DNA of 22,173 nt from contig FR880080.1 in the NCBI GenBank assembly GCA_000435175.1, positions 1 to 22,173 on the forward strand. Reading direction: 5' to 3'. Below are positions 15,601 to 22,173 of the stretch, piece by piece. This DNA comes from Clostridium sp. CAG:245 (GTDB taxonomy: Bacteria; Bacillota; Clostridia; TANB77; CAG-508). A model generated the notes under the pieces. It did not search any database. It worked only from the letters and a program-made list of their open reading frames with translations, and was not told the DNA's origin. Made by a program: the position numbers and the translations under genes. How positions within the stretch are numbered: the first letter of the stretch is position 1; every line of letters starts with the position of its first letter.

Positions 15601-17221
15601 TTGGCTTTTCAGGGTTTACAAAACATTCAAATTCATCTATAACTTCGCCCTTTTCGTTCATCTTCATTATACCAATTTCGGTAATCTTTTCTGTTCTAAA
15701 CGAAAGGCCTGTTGTCTCTAAGTCTAATACACAATATGTAGTGTGTAAATCTTGTCCCTTTGGGTTTGAAACAGATGGAACCTTATCTGGAACCAAGTAT
15801 GCCTCGACTCCATAAAGAACCTTCATGTCTGGGTTATTTACTCCCAACATTTTGTGTGCATCTGGGAACGCTTGAACACTTCCATGGTCAGTAATTGCAA
15901 TAGACTTCATTCCCCACTTCATTGCACGTTTTATAAGGTTTTTAGCAGGAGTAATTCCATCCATCGTGCTCATCTGAGTATGCATATGAAGTTCAACTCT
16001 TTTAATCTTAGCATTATCAGTTCTTACAGCTTTCTTCTCTTCTGGCATTTCTACAATAGTATTTACCAAAACACCTAGCTGTTTTGCGTACGGGTCAAAT
16101 TGTGCAGTCCCCGCAATTCTAACTCTTGCAGCACTCTTTAACCTCTTCTTTAATTTATCCAATTTTTCTGGTGCAGAGAACACTTTGCAATCGATTGTAT
16201 TAGTTCCATCATAAACACTAAATATAACAAGTGACTTACCACTTTTTAGCTCTCTTACCTTTATTCCAAGATTAATGTCATCGTCTTTTGCATCAAGCTC
16301 TACACTTAAAATTTGTCCTTCTAATATTACGTTTCCGCTGTCTACGCCTATATCTTGAATCTTTATGATTGGATCACTTAAATTCAAACTTCTACCATAA
16401 ATTAATGGTGTATCTTCTTCAGGTGCAGCAACAGCCTCTGGAGCATCTGGCATTGGTGGCATAGGAGCTTCTTGTGCAGGATTTTGAGCAGATTTATTGT
16501 ATTGTTTCTTCTCTCCATATTGTCCTTTATTGTACTGACTCTTACTATATTGACCTTTGTTGTATTTGCTTTGTCCGGCTGTCTTGTTAGCATATTGCTT
16601 TGTTTCTTGTTGTGGTTTTTCACTGTGTTCAGCACTAGCTGTACCATTATCCTTGGTCATTTCAAGTATTGCTTCTTTTTCGAGTCTCTCTAATCTTTCT
16701 TTATATTGAGTAACCGTATTTTCAGAAACCTTTTCTTCATATGTCATCGTATATTTTTTGCCGTATATATTATAAATTAGCCCAGCAAAAACCTCATTAA
16801 ATTTATTGCTCTCTAAAAACTCTTTTCCATTTAGAAAAAGAGTAACCTGTATATTGTTATTAACAATTTGAATCTCACTATTATTTAAAAAGGCTCTCGC
16901 AATAGGATGCTTGTACGAAATATACTTAACAATACTTTGCCATTCTTTTGCTATTTTTTCAGACACATCGACTTCTTCCTCAAGCTCATATTTTATTGTA
17001 AGCTTTGCAGTTTGAATTTGAAAACGCCTTTCCATATACTTTTCTAGTTCTAAAACATCGTTAATATCAATTAATTTATTAGAAGCAATAAATACTTCTA
17101 ATAAATTTTTCTTTTTATATAAATCAATTCTTATAACTCTTGCTGCATTAAGAACAAAACTGTTAGAGTTATAGTCTTTAAAAACCTCTTTAACAGTCTT
17201 TGAAGTTTTAACTTCATCCAT
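12674..17221 (-). CDS. polC: DNA polymerase III alpha subunit, PolC type
   Basis: PolC is the main replicative polymerase of low-GC Gram-positives, with built-in 3'-5' exonuclease. Order of parts: N-terminal domain (about 1-190), a linker rich in Lys, Tyr, Asn, Gln and then Pro/Ala (about 195-270), an OB fold, a PHP domain (RVELHMHTQMSTMDG) interrupted by the DnaQ-like exonuclease (VLDLETTGL, HNADFDVGF, HRALDDVDTT), then PHP continuation and polymerase with a CPNC...CPKC zinc site, PDIDLNFSGEYQ holding catalytic Asp residues, TTGQHPGG, and a C-terminal duplex-binding part. At 1515 aa it is longer than the roughly 1440 aa of Bacillus PolC, mostly due to the linker. A GGGGGAT ribosome site precedes the ATG. 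Repeat copy 2 lies just upstream. Confidence 0.98.
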   Translation of the reverse strand: MDEVKTSKTVKEVFKDYNSNSFVLNAARVIRIDLYKKKNLLEVFIASNKLIDINDVLELEKYMERRFQIQTAKLTIKYELEEEVDVSEKIAKEWQSIVKYISYKHPIARAFLNNSEIQIVNNNIQVTLFLNGKEFLESNKFNEVFAGLIYNIYGKKYTMTYEEKVSENTVTQYKERLERLEKEAILEMTKDNGTASAEHSEKPQQETKQYANKTAGQSKYNKGQYSKSQYNKGQYGEKKQYNKSAQNPAQEAPMPPMPDAPEAVAAPEEDTPLIYGRSLNLSDPIIKIQDIGVDSGNVILEGQILSVELDAKDDDINLGIKVRELKSGKSLVIFSVYDGTNTIDCKVFSAPEKLDKLKKRLKSAARVRIAGTAQFDPYAKQLGVLVNTIVEMPEEKKAVRTDNAKIKRVELHMHTQMSTMDGITPAKNLIKRAMKWGMKSIAITDHGSVQAFPDAHKMLGVNNPDMKVLYGVEAYLVPDKVPSVSNPKGQDLHTTYCVLDLETTGLSFRTEKITEIGIMKMNEKGEVIDEFECFVNPEKPIPQRVVEVTNITDDMVKDAETIDKVMPKVLEFVGDSVIVAHNADFDVGFLKYNAKQLGLSLDNTYLDTLRLAKDLFPDFKKYKLGIIADKLGIEVLVAHRALDDVDTTVKVFRVMLNMLEEKGAKTIEDIDKLAGENVNYKKLKSFHAIILATNYVGLRNLYKLISISHLDYIYKGRPMLLKSIYKQYSEGLILGSACEAGELYQAIENGKDDEEIEAIARDYDYLEIQPTGNNMFLVRNGVVPDVEGLRDINRKIVALGEKLDKLVVATCDVHFMDPEDEIYRRILEAGQGYADCDLQAPLYLRTTEEMLEEFSYLGEEKAYEVVVTNTNKIADMCEQISPISPEKCPPYINDCEKTIKDIAYNKAHELYGDPLPQIVEERLDKELTSIIKNGFSVMYIIAQKLVWKSNADGYIVGSRGSVGSSFVANMTGITEVNSLPPHYRCPNCKYSDFTDYGVKNGFDLPDKMCPKCGHRLAKDGLDIPFETFLGFNGDKEPDIDLNFSGEYQAKAHRYTEVIFGKGTTFKAGTVGTVAGKTAMGYVRKYNEERGIPINNSEVIRVAYGCTGIKRTTGQHPGGIIVVPKGREIYEFTPVQHPADDPTSDIITTHFDYHSIDQNLLKLDILGHDDPTMIRMLFDITGQDPTKVPLDDKETMSIFSSTKALGVTPEQIHSEVGSFGVPEFGTKFVRGMLVDTRPKTFDELIRISGLSHGTDVWLNNAQSLIEEGTIKLEDAICCRDDIMIYLIKEGLPPQKAFKIMEFVRKGKPSKDPEGWKGHEATMREYNIPEWYIGSCKKIKYMFPKAHAAAYVTNAFRIAWFKVHIPKAYYAAYFSIRADAFDSEIMCHGVERVKNKMKEIELAGKAVTKKDQDTYGVLEIVLEMYERGLNFLPIDLYESDAVKFKVEVDGIRPPLNSIPGLGTVAAQGIQEARQEGEFMSIDDMKIRAKVGKSTIEMLEKAGCLEGMSQSNQMSLFA
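16480..16605 (-). repeat. Degenerate tandem repeat in the polC linker
   Basis: Within polC the DNA repeats imperfectly in units of roughly 18-24 bases and encodes successive Y-N-K-G-Q-Y and Y-S-K-S-Q-Y type blocks. The peptide is disordered-looking and basic. It sits between the N-terminal domain and the OB fold. Confidence 0.6.
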
Positions 17222-17296
17222 TTTTTAATAAATCCCCCAATTTATTAATTTTTGTTGAAAACAACTATAATTTTTCTATATTAAATTGCACATCAT

Positions 17297-17423
17297 TGAT
17301 TGGAAAAGAATTAAATTTTGACAAGGAAAATGAATTTTACAAGGCAAGGGCGCATACTTTGTGTATGTAACCGCGTTGTAAATGAAATTTGACGTAGTCA
17401 AAATTATAATTATTTTTCAATCA
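17297..17423. repeat. Dispersed palindromic repeat, copy 2
   Basis: It fills most of the gap between the rseP stop (17424-17426) and the polC start. Outer ends TGATTG (17297) and CAATCA (17423) are inverted, and AATTTTGAC / GTCAAAATT (17314-17322 with 17397-17405) extends the stem. The core ACAAGGCAAGGGCGCATACT and TTGTGTATGTAACCGCGTTG closely matches the copy at 21323-21447. It would fold into a long hairpin within the rseP-polC transcript. Confidence 0.85.
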
Positions 17424-18215
17424 CTAAAATATTCGTACTATATCATGATACGTCACCACAATCGACACTGCCATAAGTACCGCAAAACCAGCCAACTGTA
17501 TTTTTATTTCTGTTTCTTGTTTTAGTGGTTTTCTACGAATTGCTTCCAGTAATATTAGTACAATTTTACCTCCATCGAGTGGTGGAAATGGTAATAAGTT
17601 TGTTACGCCAAGCGATATTGATATGGCTGACAGTATATAAATAAACTCCCTAAATCCATTTGTTTTTGCGACTACCTCAGATATTCCAACAGGACCAACT
17701 AGTTCTGCCGACGATACTTTCCCGGTGAACAGTTGCTTTACACTTTCTGCAATCGAAAGCATAAATTCTTTTGTATTATATGATGCAAAATACAACCTAT
17801 TTTCAAAATTATCTGCATCTAAAACTCTATTTCCTACAACCGCATTAGTAAGGTTTCCCCTAACAGTCATAGCCAGTATAAAATATACTATAATTGCAAA
17901 AATAATATTTACTAGCGCACCTGCTACTACAATAGCAATCCTTCTCGGAATGCTTGCCTTCGTAAACGAGCCTTCTTTTTCAGATTGTTCGGCTTCGCCT
18001 TCCATGTTCACGAATCCACCTAGCGGAATCAATCTAAGTTCATATTTAGTCTCTTTCCCTTGTTTCTTCCATATAACAGGCCCAAATCCTATTGCGAACT
18101 CGTTTACCCTAACTTTGCAGAGCTTTGCAATAAGAAAATGGCCTGTTTCATGAATTCCAATTAGAAAGCCTAATAAAAATATTATCTTAATTGCACTAAT
18201 TAAAAAACTTATCAA
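17424..18215 (-). CDS. rseP: Site-2 protease RseP/RasP-like, PDZ-less
   Basis: This intramembrane zinc metalloprotease cuts single-span membrane proteins such as anti-sigma factors and signal peptides. Seen are HETGH (H22, E23, H26) in the first helix, GFGPVIWK and LRLIPLGGFVNMEGE, a second helix (about 93-117), SSAELVGPVGI, and NLLPFPPLDGGKI with the third zinc ligand Asp214. The protein is only 263 aa, whereas RasP-like members have about 340-420 aa with a PDZ domain between helices two and three; here about 33 residues join them. The start is TTG at 18215 with AAGGAT upstream. It follows cdsA by 56 bp. dxr, commonly between these genes, is absent. Confidence 0.93.
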   Translation of the reverse strand: MISFLISAIKIIFLLGFLIGIHETGHFLIAKLCKVRVNEFAIGFGPVIWKKQGKETKYELRLIPLGGFVNMEGEAEQSEKEGSFTKASIPRRIAIVVAGALVNIIFAIIVYFILAMTVRGNLTNAVVGNRVLDADNFENRLYFASYNTKEFMLSIAESVKQLFTGKVSSAELVGPVGISEVVAKTNGFREFIYILSAISISLGVTNLLPFPPLDGGKIVLILLEAIRRKPLKQETEIKIQLAGFAVLMAVSIVVTYHDIVRIF

Positions 18216-18271
18216 ATTTTTTATCCTTGAAAATATATTTGGGTTTTTACAGGGTTGTACCCATAAACCAA

Positions 18272-19110
18272 CTAAAACATCAATATAAATAATAAATATG
18301 TAAATGGAGCAATAAATATTACACTATCAACTCTATCAACCATTCCCCCATGGCCGGGAATTAAATCTGAATAATCCTTAATTCCAGCATATCTTTTAAT
18401 AGCTGATGCAGATAAATCTCCTATTTGACAAACTATGCTAAGGACAATTCCTATTAATGAAATTACTGCAACGTTTATATTAAATCCAGCAAATTTGTTT
18501 ATTAATACTGTATATAAAATGATACATAGAGTTGCACCTATACTGTGTATAAAATGATACATAGAGTTGCACCTAATGTTCCACCTATACAGCCCTCTAT
18601 TGTCTTGTTTGGACTTATATCTGTAAAATGATGTTTTCCGATTGCCTTTCCTGTTAAATATGCAAACACATCTGTAAGCCATGATGCTATAAATACATAC
18701 CAAATTAAGAATTTTCCATTCTCCATGTTTCTAATTATTGACATAAACATTAAAAATAATACAATGTAGCATACTCCAAAGAAAGTAATTGCTATGTCTA
18801 TTACATCTGTTTTTGTCTTTTTCGTAAGTACTAATATGAACAAGATTAAAACAGATATTGGAATGATTGATATTACAGCGTATTTTGCATAATGTTCTGG
18901 TATAACATGTATAAACATTATTGCGATTGCTGCTAAATATCCAACCCATCTTACTGGATGATGTCCTTTTTGTTCAAACGCATGGAATAGTTCGTATATA
19001 CATCTTAAAGCTACTATTCCCATAAACACGTCTACCACATATGTATTTCCTAAAATAAACACTATAAGTACCAATGGTAATAATACTGCTGCTGATAAAA
19101 CTCTTTTCAT
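18272..19110 (-). pseudogene. cdsA: Phosphatidate cytidylyltransferase, frameshifted by a tandem duplication
   Basis: CdsA makes CDP-diacylglycerol from phosphatidate and CTP, the branch point of phospholipid synthesis. The N-terminal part (19110 to 18538, 190 aa) has several membrane helices and DVFAYLTGKAIGKHHFTDIS and PNKTIEGCIGG. Reading then stops at TAG (18538-18540). The C-terminal part continues in another frame down to 18272 and carries the CDP-transferase signature SAIKRYAGIKDY ... PGHGGMVDRVDS. A 35-bp unit is present twice in tandem (18504-18573). Removing one copy restores a full frame of about 267 aa. CdsA is normally essential, so this is an assembly artefact, a strain mixture, or a live slippage site. 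No start codon is seen for separate translation of the second half. Confidence 0.9.
18504..18573. repeat. 35-bp imperfect tandem duplication inside cdsA
   Basis: Units 18504-18538 and 18539-18573 share the core TATAAAATGATACATAGAG and TTGCACC and differ at two of 35 positions. The length is not a multiple of three, so the extra unit shifts the frame and creates the TAG. Confidence 0.95.
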
Positions 19111-19134
19111 AATTTTGACCTCTCGTTTATAAAT

Positions 19135-19866
19135 TTATTTGTTTCCCCCAAATCTTCTTGTTCTTTTTTGATAAATTTGTATAGAATTTAAAAATTCTTG
19201 TTCATTATATTCTGGCCAGAATTTATCTGTAAACACAAACTCTGAATATGAAATCTGCCATGGCAAGAAATTGCTTATTCTCTCTTCTCCACTAGTTCTA
19301 ATTAACAAATCAGGGTCTGGCTGATTAGCCGTATATAAATAATTTGAGAATAATTTTTCGTTTATATCTTCTATTTTTAATTCTCCGTCTAATACTTTTT
19401 GAACAATATTCTTAGTAGCAGTTACTATTTCGTCTCTACCACCATAATTAAAACATATATTTAATACTAAACCTGTATTATTCTTAGTTTTTTCTTCTAT
19501 TTTATGTATTTGGTCTTTCAAATCCTTTGGTAATTCTGCAATCCTGCCAAGTACATTTATTTTAATGTTTTCATCACTCCAATTGAAGAAATCTAACAAA
19601 TAGAATTTTAAAAGTTTCATTATAGCTCCAACCTCTTCTTGTGATCTCTTCCAATTTTCTGTTGAAAACGCATAAACAGTTAAATGTTTTATTCCTATTT
19701 TATTTGCAAATTTTGCAATTCTTTTTAAATTTTCTGCTCCTTCTTTGTGACCTTGTGGAGTGCTTAAATTATTTTTCTTTGCCCATCTTCTGTTTCCATC
19801 CATGATTATGGCAACATGCTCTGGCAAAGCTTGCATATTAATTATATCTTCTATATTTTGTTCCAT
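19135..19866 (-). CDS. uppS: Undecaprenyl diphosphate synthase (cis-prenyltransferase)
   Basis: It extends farnesyl diphosphate with isopentenyl units to undecaprenyl diphosphate, the lipid carrier for peptidoglycan and the polysaccharide made by the genes at 414-5083. The 243-aa length is usual. Signatures are HVAIIMDGNRRWA with catalytic Asp23, TPQGHKEGAENLK, LTVYAFSTENWKR, ICFNYGGRDEI, and DLLIRTSGEERISNFLPWQ with YSEFVF. It follows frr by 60 bp, which hold a hairpin, and precedes cdsA by 24 bp. AAAGGAAA lies before the ATG. Confidence 0.97.
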   Translation of the reverse strand: MEQNIEDIINMQALPEHVAIIMDGNRRWAKKNNLSTPQGHKEGAENLKRIAKFANKIGIKHLTVYAFSTENWKRSQEEVGAIMKLLKFYLLDFFNWSDENIKINVLGRIAELPKDLKDQIHKIEEKTKNNTGLVLNICFNYGGRDEIVTATKNIVQKVLDGELKIEDINEKLFSNYLYTANQPDPDLLIRTSGEERISNFLPWQISYSEFVFTDKFWPEYNEQEFLNSIQIYQKRTRRFGGNK

Positions 19867-19886
19867 AATTATTTCCTTTCAGCCGT

Positions 19887-19923
19887 AATAAGCCATTGAG
19901 ATTTTCGCCCCAATGGTCTTATT
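19887..19923. promoter_or_regulatory. Stable hairpin in the frr-uppS gap
   Basis: On the minus strand AATAAG-a-CCATTGgG pairs with CtCAATGG-CTTATT around a short loop. No T run follows in the reading direction, so it is not a classic terminator. It ends about 20 bases before the uppS ATG and may affect mRNA processing or uppS translation. Confidence 0.5.
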
Positions 19924-19926
19924 GTT

Positions 19927-20475
19927 TTATACTGTCATTATTTCTTTTTCTTTTTTCTCTAATATTTGGTCAATTTCAGCAATGTTTGCATCTGTCATTT
20001 TTTGAATTTTGGCTTCTGCAGCTGATAATTCATCTTCTGTCATTTCACCATTTTTTTGTGCAGTTTTTGCTGTATCTATTCCATCTCTTCTAATTGATCT
20101 AACAGCAACTTTGGCTTCTTCTGCAGTCTTTCTTATATCTTTTACTAAGCTCTTTCTTCTTTCCTCTGTAAGCTCTGGGAATGTAAGTCTAATTACCTTT
20201 CCATCATTCATTGGATTGATTCCTAGTTCTGCTAAATTTATAGCTTTTTCAATTTCTTTAAGCATGCTCATATCCCATGGTTGAATAACTATCATTCTTG
20301 GTTCTGGCACAGACACACCAGCCATTTGATTGATTGGAGTTGGAACTCCATAATAGTCAACTGTTACTTTATTTAAAATGTTTGGGTTAGCACGTCCAGC
20401 TCTAACCTCAGCTAAATTTTCTTCAAATACGCTAATTGTTTTCTTCATTTTTTCTTCAATAATATTAAAATCCAT
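19927..20475 (-). CDS. frr: Ribosome recycling factor
   Basis: RRF acts with EF-G to split post-termination ribosomes. The 182-aa protein matches the family from end to end: LAEVRAGRANPNILNKVTVD, YYGVPTPINQMAGVSVPEPR, IQPWD, INPMNDGKVIRLTFPELTEERR, and the C-terminal helix ending ILEKKEKEIMTV. It begins five bases after the pyrH stop, with GGAGAAT at the end of pyrH as ribosome site, so the two are co-translated. Confidence 0.98.
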   Translation of the reverse strand: MDFNIIEEKMKKTISVFEENLAEVRAGRANPNILNKVTVDYYGVPTPINQMAGVSVPEPRMIVIQPWDMSMLKEIEKAINLAELGINPMNDGKVIRLTFPELTEERRKSLVKDIRKTAEEAKVAVRSIRRDGIDTAKTAQKNGEMTEDELSAAEAKIQKMTDANIAEIDQILEKKEKEIMTV

Positions 20476-20480
20476 AATCT

Positions 20481-21194
20481 TTATTCTCCTTCAACTAAAG
20501 TTCCTATTTTCTCGCCCATAACGGCCTTTAATATGTTTTCTGGTTCATTTATACCAAATACTAATAACGGAATGTTGTTATCTCTGCATAAAGATGTAGC
20601 AGTAGAATCCATTACTTTTAAATCTTTATTTAAAATGTCTAAATATGTTATCTTATCATATTTAATGGCATTTGGGTCAACCTTTGGATCTGCTGAATAT
20701 ACGCCATCTATTGTCTTTGCAACAAGTATTACATCTGCCTCAATCTCGGCTGCTCTTAAAGCTGCTGTTGTATCTGTTGTGAAGTATGGGTTACCAGTTC
20801 CACATGAAAATATTACAATTCTGCCTCTTTCCAAATGTTTAAGAGCCTTTCTTTTTATATATGGCTCTGCAATTTGTCTCATTTCAATTGCAGTTTGTAC
20901 TCTTGTGTACATACCTCTTGCCTCTAAAGCATCTTGTAATGCCAAGCCATTCATAACAGTTGCAAGCATTCCCATGTAGTCAGATGTAGTTCTTTCCATT
21001 TCTTTTCCATTTCTGCCTCTCCAGAAATTTCCTCCACCAACTACTATGGCAATTTCAACGCCTAATTGTTTAACTTTTTTTATTTCATCACAGATTTCTC
21101 CTATTACATTAGGATCAATTCCTTTTTTGCTGTCTCCAGCAAGTGCTTCACCACTTAATTTTAACAAAATTCTTTTATATTTTGCTTCGGACAT
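20481..21194 (-). CDS. pyrH: UMP kinase
   Basis: It phosphorylates UMP to UDP for pyrimidine nucleotide and UDP-sugar supply. The 237-aa hexameric amino-acid-kinase family protein shows YKRILLKLSGEALAG, VVGGGNFWRGR, TSDYMGMLATVMNGLAL, FSCGTGNPYFTTDTTAALRA, and DGVYSADPK. GAAGGAGA precedes the ATG. It is the first gene of the minus-strand run; tsf and rpsB, often upstream, are replaced here by a divergent sortase gene. Confidence 0.98.
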   Translation of the reverse strand: MSEAKYKRILLKLSGEALAGDSKKGIDPNVIGEICDEIKKVKQLGVEIAIVVGGGNFWRGRNGKEMERTTSDYMGMLATVMNGLALQDALEARGMYTRVQTAIEMRQIAEPYIKRKALKHLERGRIVIFSCGTGNPYFTTDTTAALRAAEIEADVILVAKTIDGVYSADPKVDPNAIKYDKITYLDILNKDLKVMDSTATSLCRDNNIPLLVFGINEPENILKAVMGEKIGTLVEGE

Positions 21195-21227
21195 ATCAAT
21201 TCTCCTTCACTTAAATTTATCGTCCCT

Positions 21228-21240
21228 ATTCTATCATATA
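21228..21240 (-). promoter_or_regulatory. Extended -10 promoter candidate for pyrH
   Basis: On the minus strand TATGATAGAAT gives a TG-n-TAGAAT extended -10 (hexamer at plus 21228-21233) about 34 bases before the pyrH ATG. No good -35 is seen at the right distance. It would drive the pyrH-frr-uppS-cdsA-rseP-polC run. Confidence 0.45.
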
Positions 21241-21322
21241 TTGTCCATAAATTGTATCTTTTTTTCAAATTTTTTAATTTTTTTTACTTTTTTGTTTAAA
21301 ATAATAATAATTATGTAAAACG

Positions 21323-21447
21323 ATGTTGAAAAAAATTAAAATTTTAGCAAAGAAACTGAATTTACAAGGCAATAGCACATACTTTGTGTATGTAATCACG
21401 TTATGAATGAAATTTGGTGCAAATCAAAATTGCAATTATTTTTCAAC
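21323..21447. repeat. Dispersed palindromic repeat, copy 3
   Basis: It lies between the divergent pyrH and sortase genes. Outer arms TGTTGAAAAAAATT and AATTATTTTTCAAC are inverted. The core ACAAGGCAATAGCACATACT, TTGTGTATGTAATCACGTTA is nearly the same as in the copy at 17297-17423. The first ATG of the longer sortase reading frame (21407) falls inside it and is probably not used. Confidence 0.85.
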
Positions 21448-21478
21448 CCACATTCATGGAAAGGAACCATACTTAATA

Positions 21479-22087
21479 ATGAAAAAATTAGCAATTCTTA
21501 AAATTATCTTGTTTATTTCAATAATCGGATTAATAATATTTTCATTATTATTTGTATTATATATTTATGATATTACACAAAAAAATAAAACCTCTGAAAA
21601 TTTGGCATCATCTTTTTCTGTCTCTTATCTGTATTCTAAAAATCCTTCTTACACAGCTATTTTACAAAATTCTAATGATTTTTCTGAAGAAAAGAAAAAT
21701 TTTGTAATCGGAATATTAAAAATAGATAAAATTAAGCTAGATTATCCTATACTTTCTGAGGTTTCTGAAGATTTATTAAAAATAGCACCTTGCAGGTTTG
21801 CAGGCCCGTTACCAAATAGTGTTGGAAACCTTTGCATTGCTGGGCATAATTATTTAGATAATACATTTTTTGCAAGAATTAGTAGTCTAAAAATTGGTGA
21901 CGAATTTGCAGTATATGGACTAGATGGAAAAGCTTTAGATTATAAAATTTTTGATAAAAAAGAAGTTGAAAGTACAGATTTATCTTGTACATCACAAGAA
22001 ACCAATGGTAAGAAAATTGTTACACTAATGACATGTAATAGTATAAAACAGACTAGGATAATTTTGCAGGCAGAAAATATAGAATAA
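21479..22087 (+). CDS. Sortase (class D-like) transpeptidase
   Basis: Sortases join surface proteins to the wall or to each other outside the membrane. From the chosen ATG the protein has 202 aa with an N-terminal membrane anchor (about 4-29) and the sortase domain: IGILKIDKIKLDYPIL, CIAGHNY with catalytic His, KIVTLMTCN with the TLxTC cysteine, and TRIILQAEN with the Arg. I reject the ATG at 21407 because it lies in repeat copy 3 and adds 24 residues before the usual signal anchor; AAAGGAA lies upstream of 21479, at a long spacing of about 13 bases. No substrate with a sorting signal is in the window. The class is tentative. Confidence 0.88.
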   Translation: MKKLAILKIILFISIIGLIIFSLLFVLYIYDITQKNKTSENLASSFSVSYLYSKNPSYTAILQNSNDFSEEKKNFVIGILKIDKIKLDYPILSEVSEDLLKIAPCRFAGPLPNSVGNLCIAGHNYLDNTFFARISSLKIGDEFAVYGLDGKALDYKIFDKKEVESTDLSCTSQETNGKKIVTLMTCNSIKQTRIILQAENIE

Positions 22088-22173
22088 GTTATAATAACCT
22101 TACATCTTTCATAAAAAAATTAACATCAAAAAAGAACATACAGAGTATATAGAAAAAATTGTGTAAAGTTTAA

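Noticed and set aside
18272..18703. Separate gene for the C-terminal half of CdsA
   Set aside because: The open frame begins in shadow sequence and no start codon with a ribosome site lies in the real C-terminal frame after the stop.
21407..21478. Longer N-terminus of the sortase
   Set aside because: The ATG is inside repeat copy 3 and the extra residues do not look like a signal anchor.
22088..22173. Possible gene or terminator after the sortase
   Set aside because: Only 86 AT-rich bases with no ORF and no convincing hairpin.

Overview
The window is very AT-rich DNA with Firmicutes-type genes: PolC-type DNA polymerase III alpha, EpsG-type polysaccharide polymerase, a sortase, zeta toxin, and the order pyrH-frr-uppS-cdsA-rseP-polC typical of Clostridia and Bacilli. 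I infer an uncultured low-GC clostridial relative, possibly a metagenome-assembled contig. Nothing in the window fixes genus or species.

Positions 1-5110 hold a plus-strand surface-polysaccharide block. A 188-bp segment bounded by a perfect 16-bp inverted repeat carries an outward-facing extended -10 promoter and is followed at once by a terminator hairpin. Next come an LCP-family attachment enzyme, a polyprenyl-phosphate sugar transferase, a DUF4422 glycosyltransferase, an EpsG-like polymerase and a polysaccharide pyruvyl transferase that is cut off after about 210 family-like residues. The cut coincides with a 63-bp sequence identical to one at 193-255, so the whole block lies between perfect 63-bp direct repeats.

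Positions 5106-9660 are minus strand: pfkA, argS, a VanZ domain fused to a PssD/Alg14-like subunit, and an overlapping PssE/Alg13-like subunit. Positions 9776-12343 look accessory. They hold a 68-aa orphan gene with its own promoter and dyad operator, a three-gene HAD hydrolase / putative antitoxin / zeta toxin operon, and a 587-bp non-coding stretch with a cluster of perfect DnaA boxes.

Positions 12344-21194 are the minus-strand housekeeping run pyrH, frr, uppS, cdsA, rseP, polC and a DUF1294 gene. cdsA is frameshifted by a 35-bp imperfect tandem duplication, rseP lacks the PDZ domain, and dxr is absent from its usual place. A divergent sortase gene closes the window.

Functionally, UppS makes the undecaprenyl carrier on which the sugar transferase would start repeat units, the glycosyltransferases and PssD/E-like pair would extend them, EpsG would polymerise, and LCP would attach the product to the wall. 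Three intergenic copies of an imperfect ~125-bp palindrome (6612-6734, 17297-17423, 21323-21447) form a dispersed repeat family. The most unusual items are the repeat-bounded polysaccharide block with its possible invertible promoter, the palindromic repeat family, the DnaA-box cluster, the cdsA duplication and the HAD/zeta operon.
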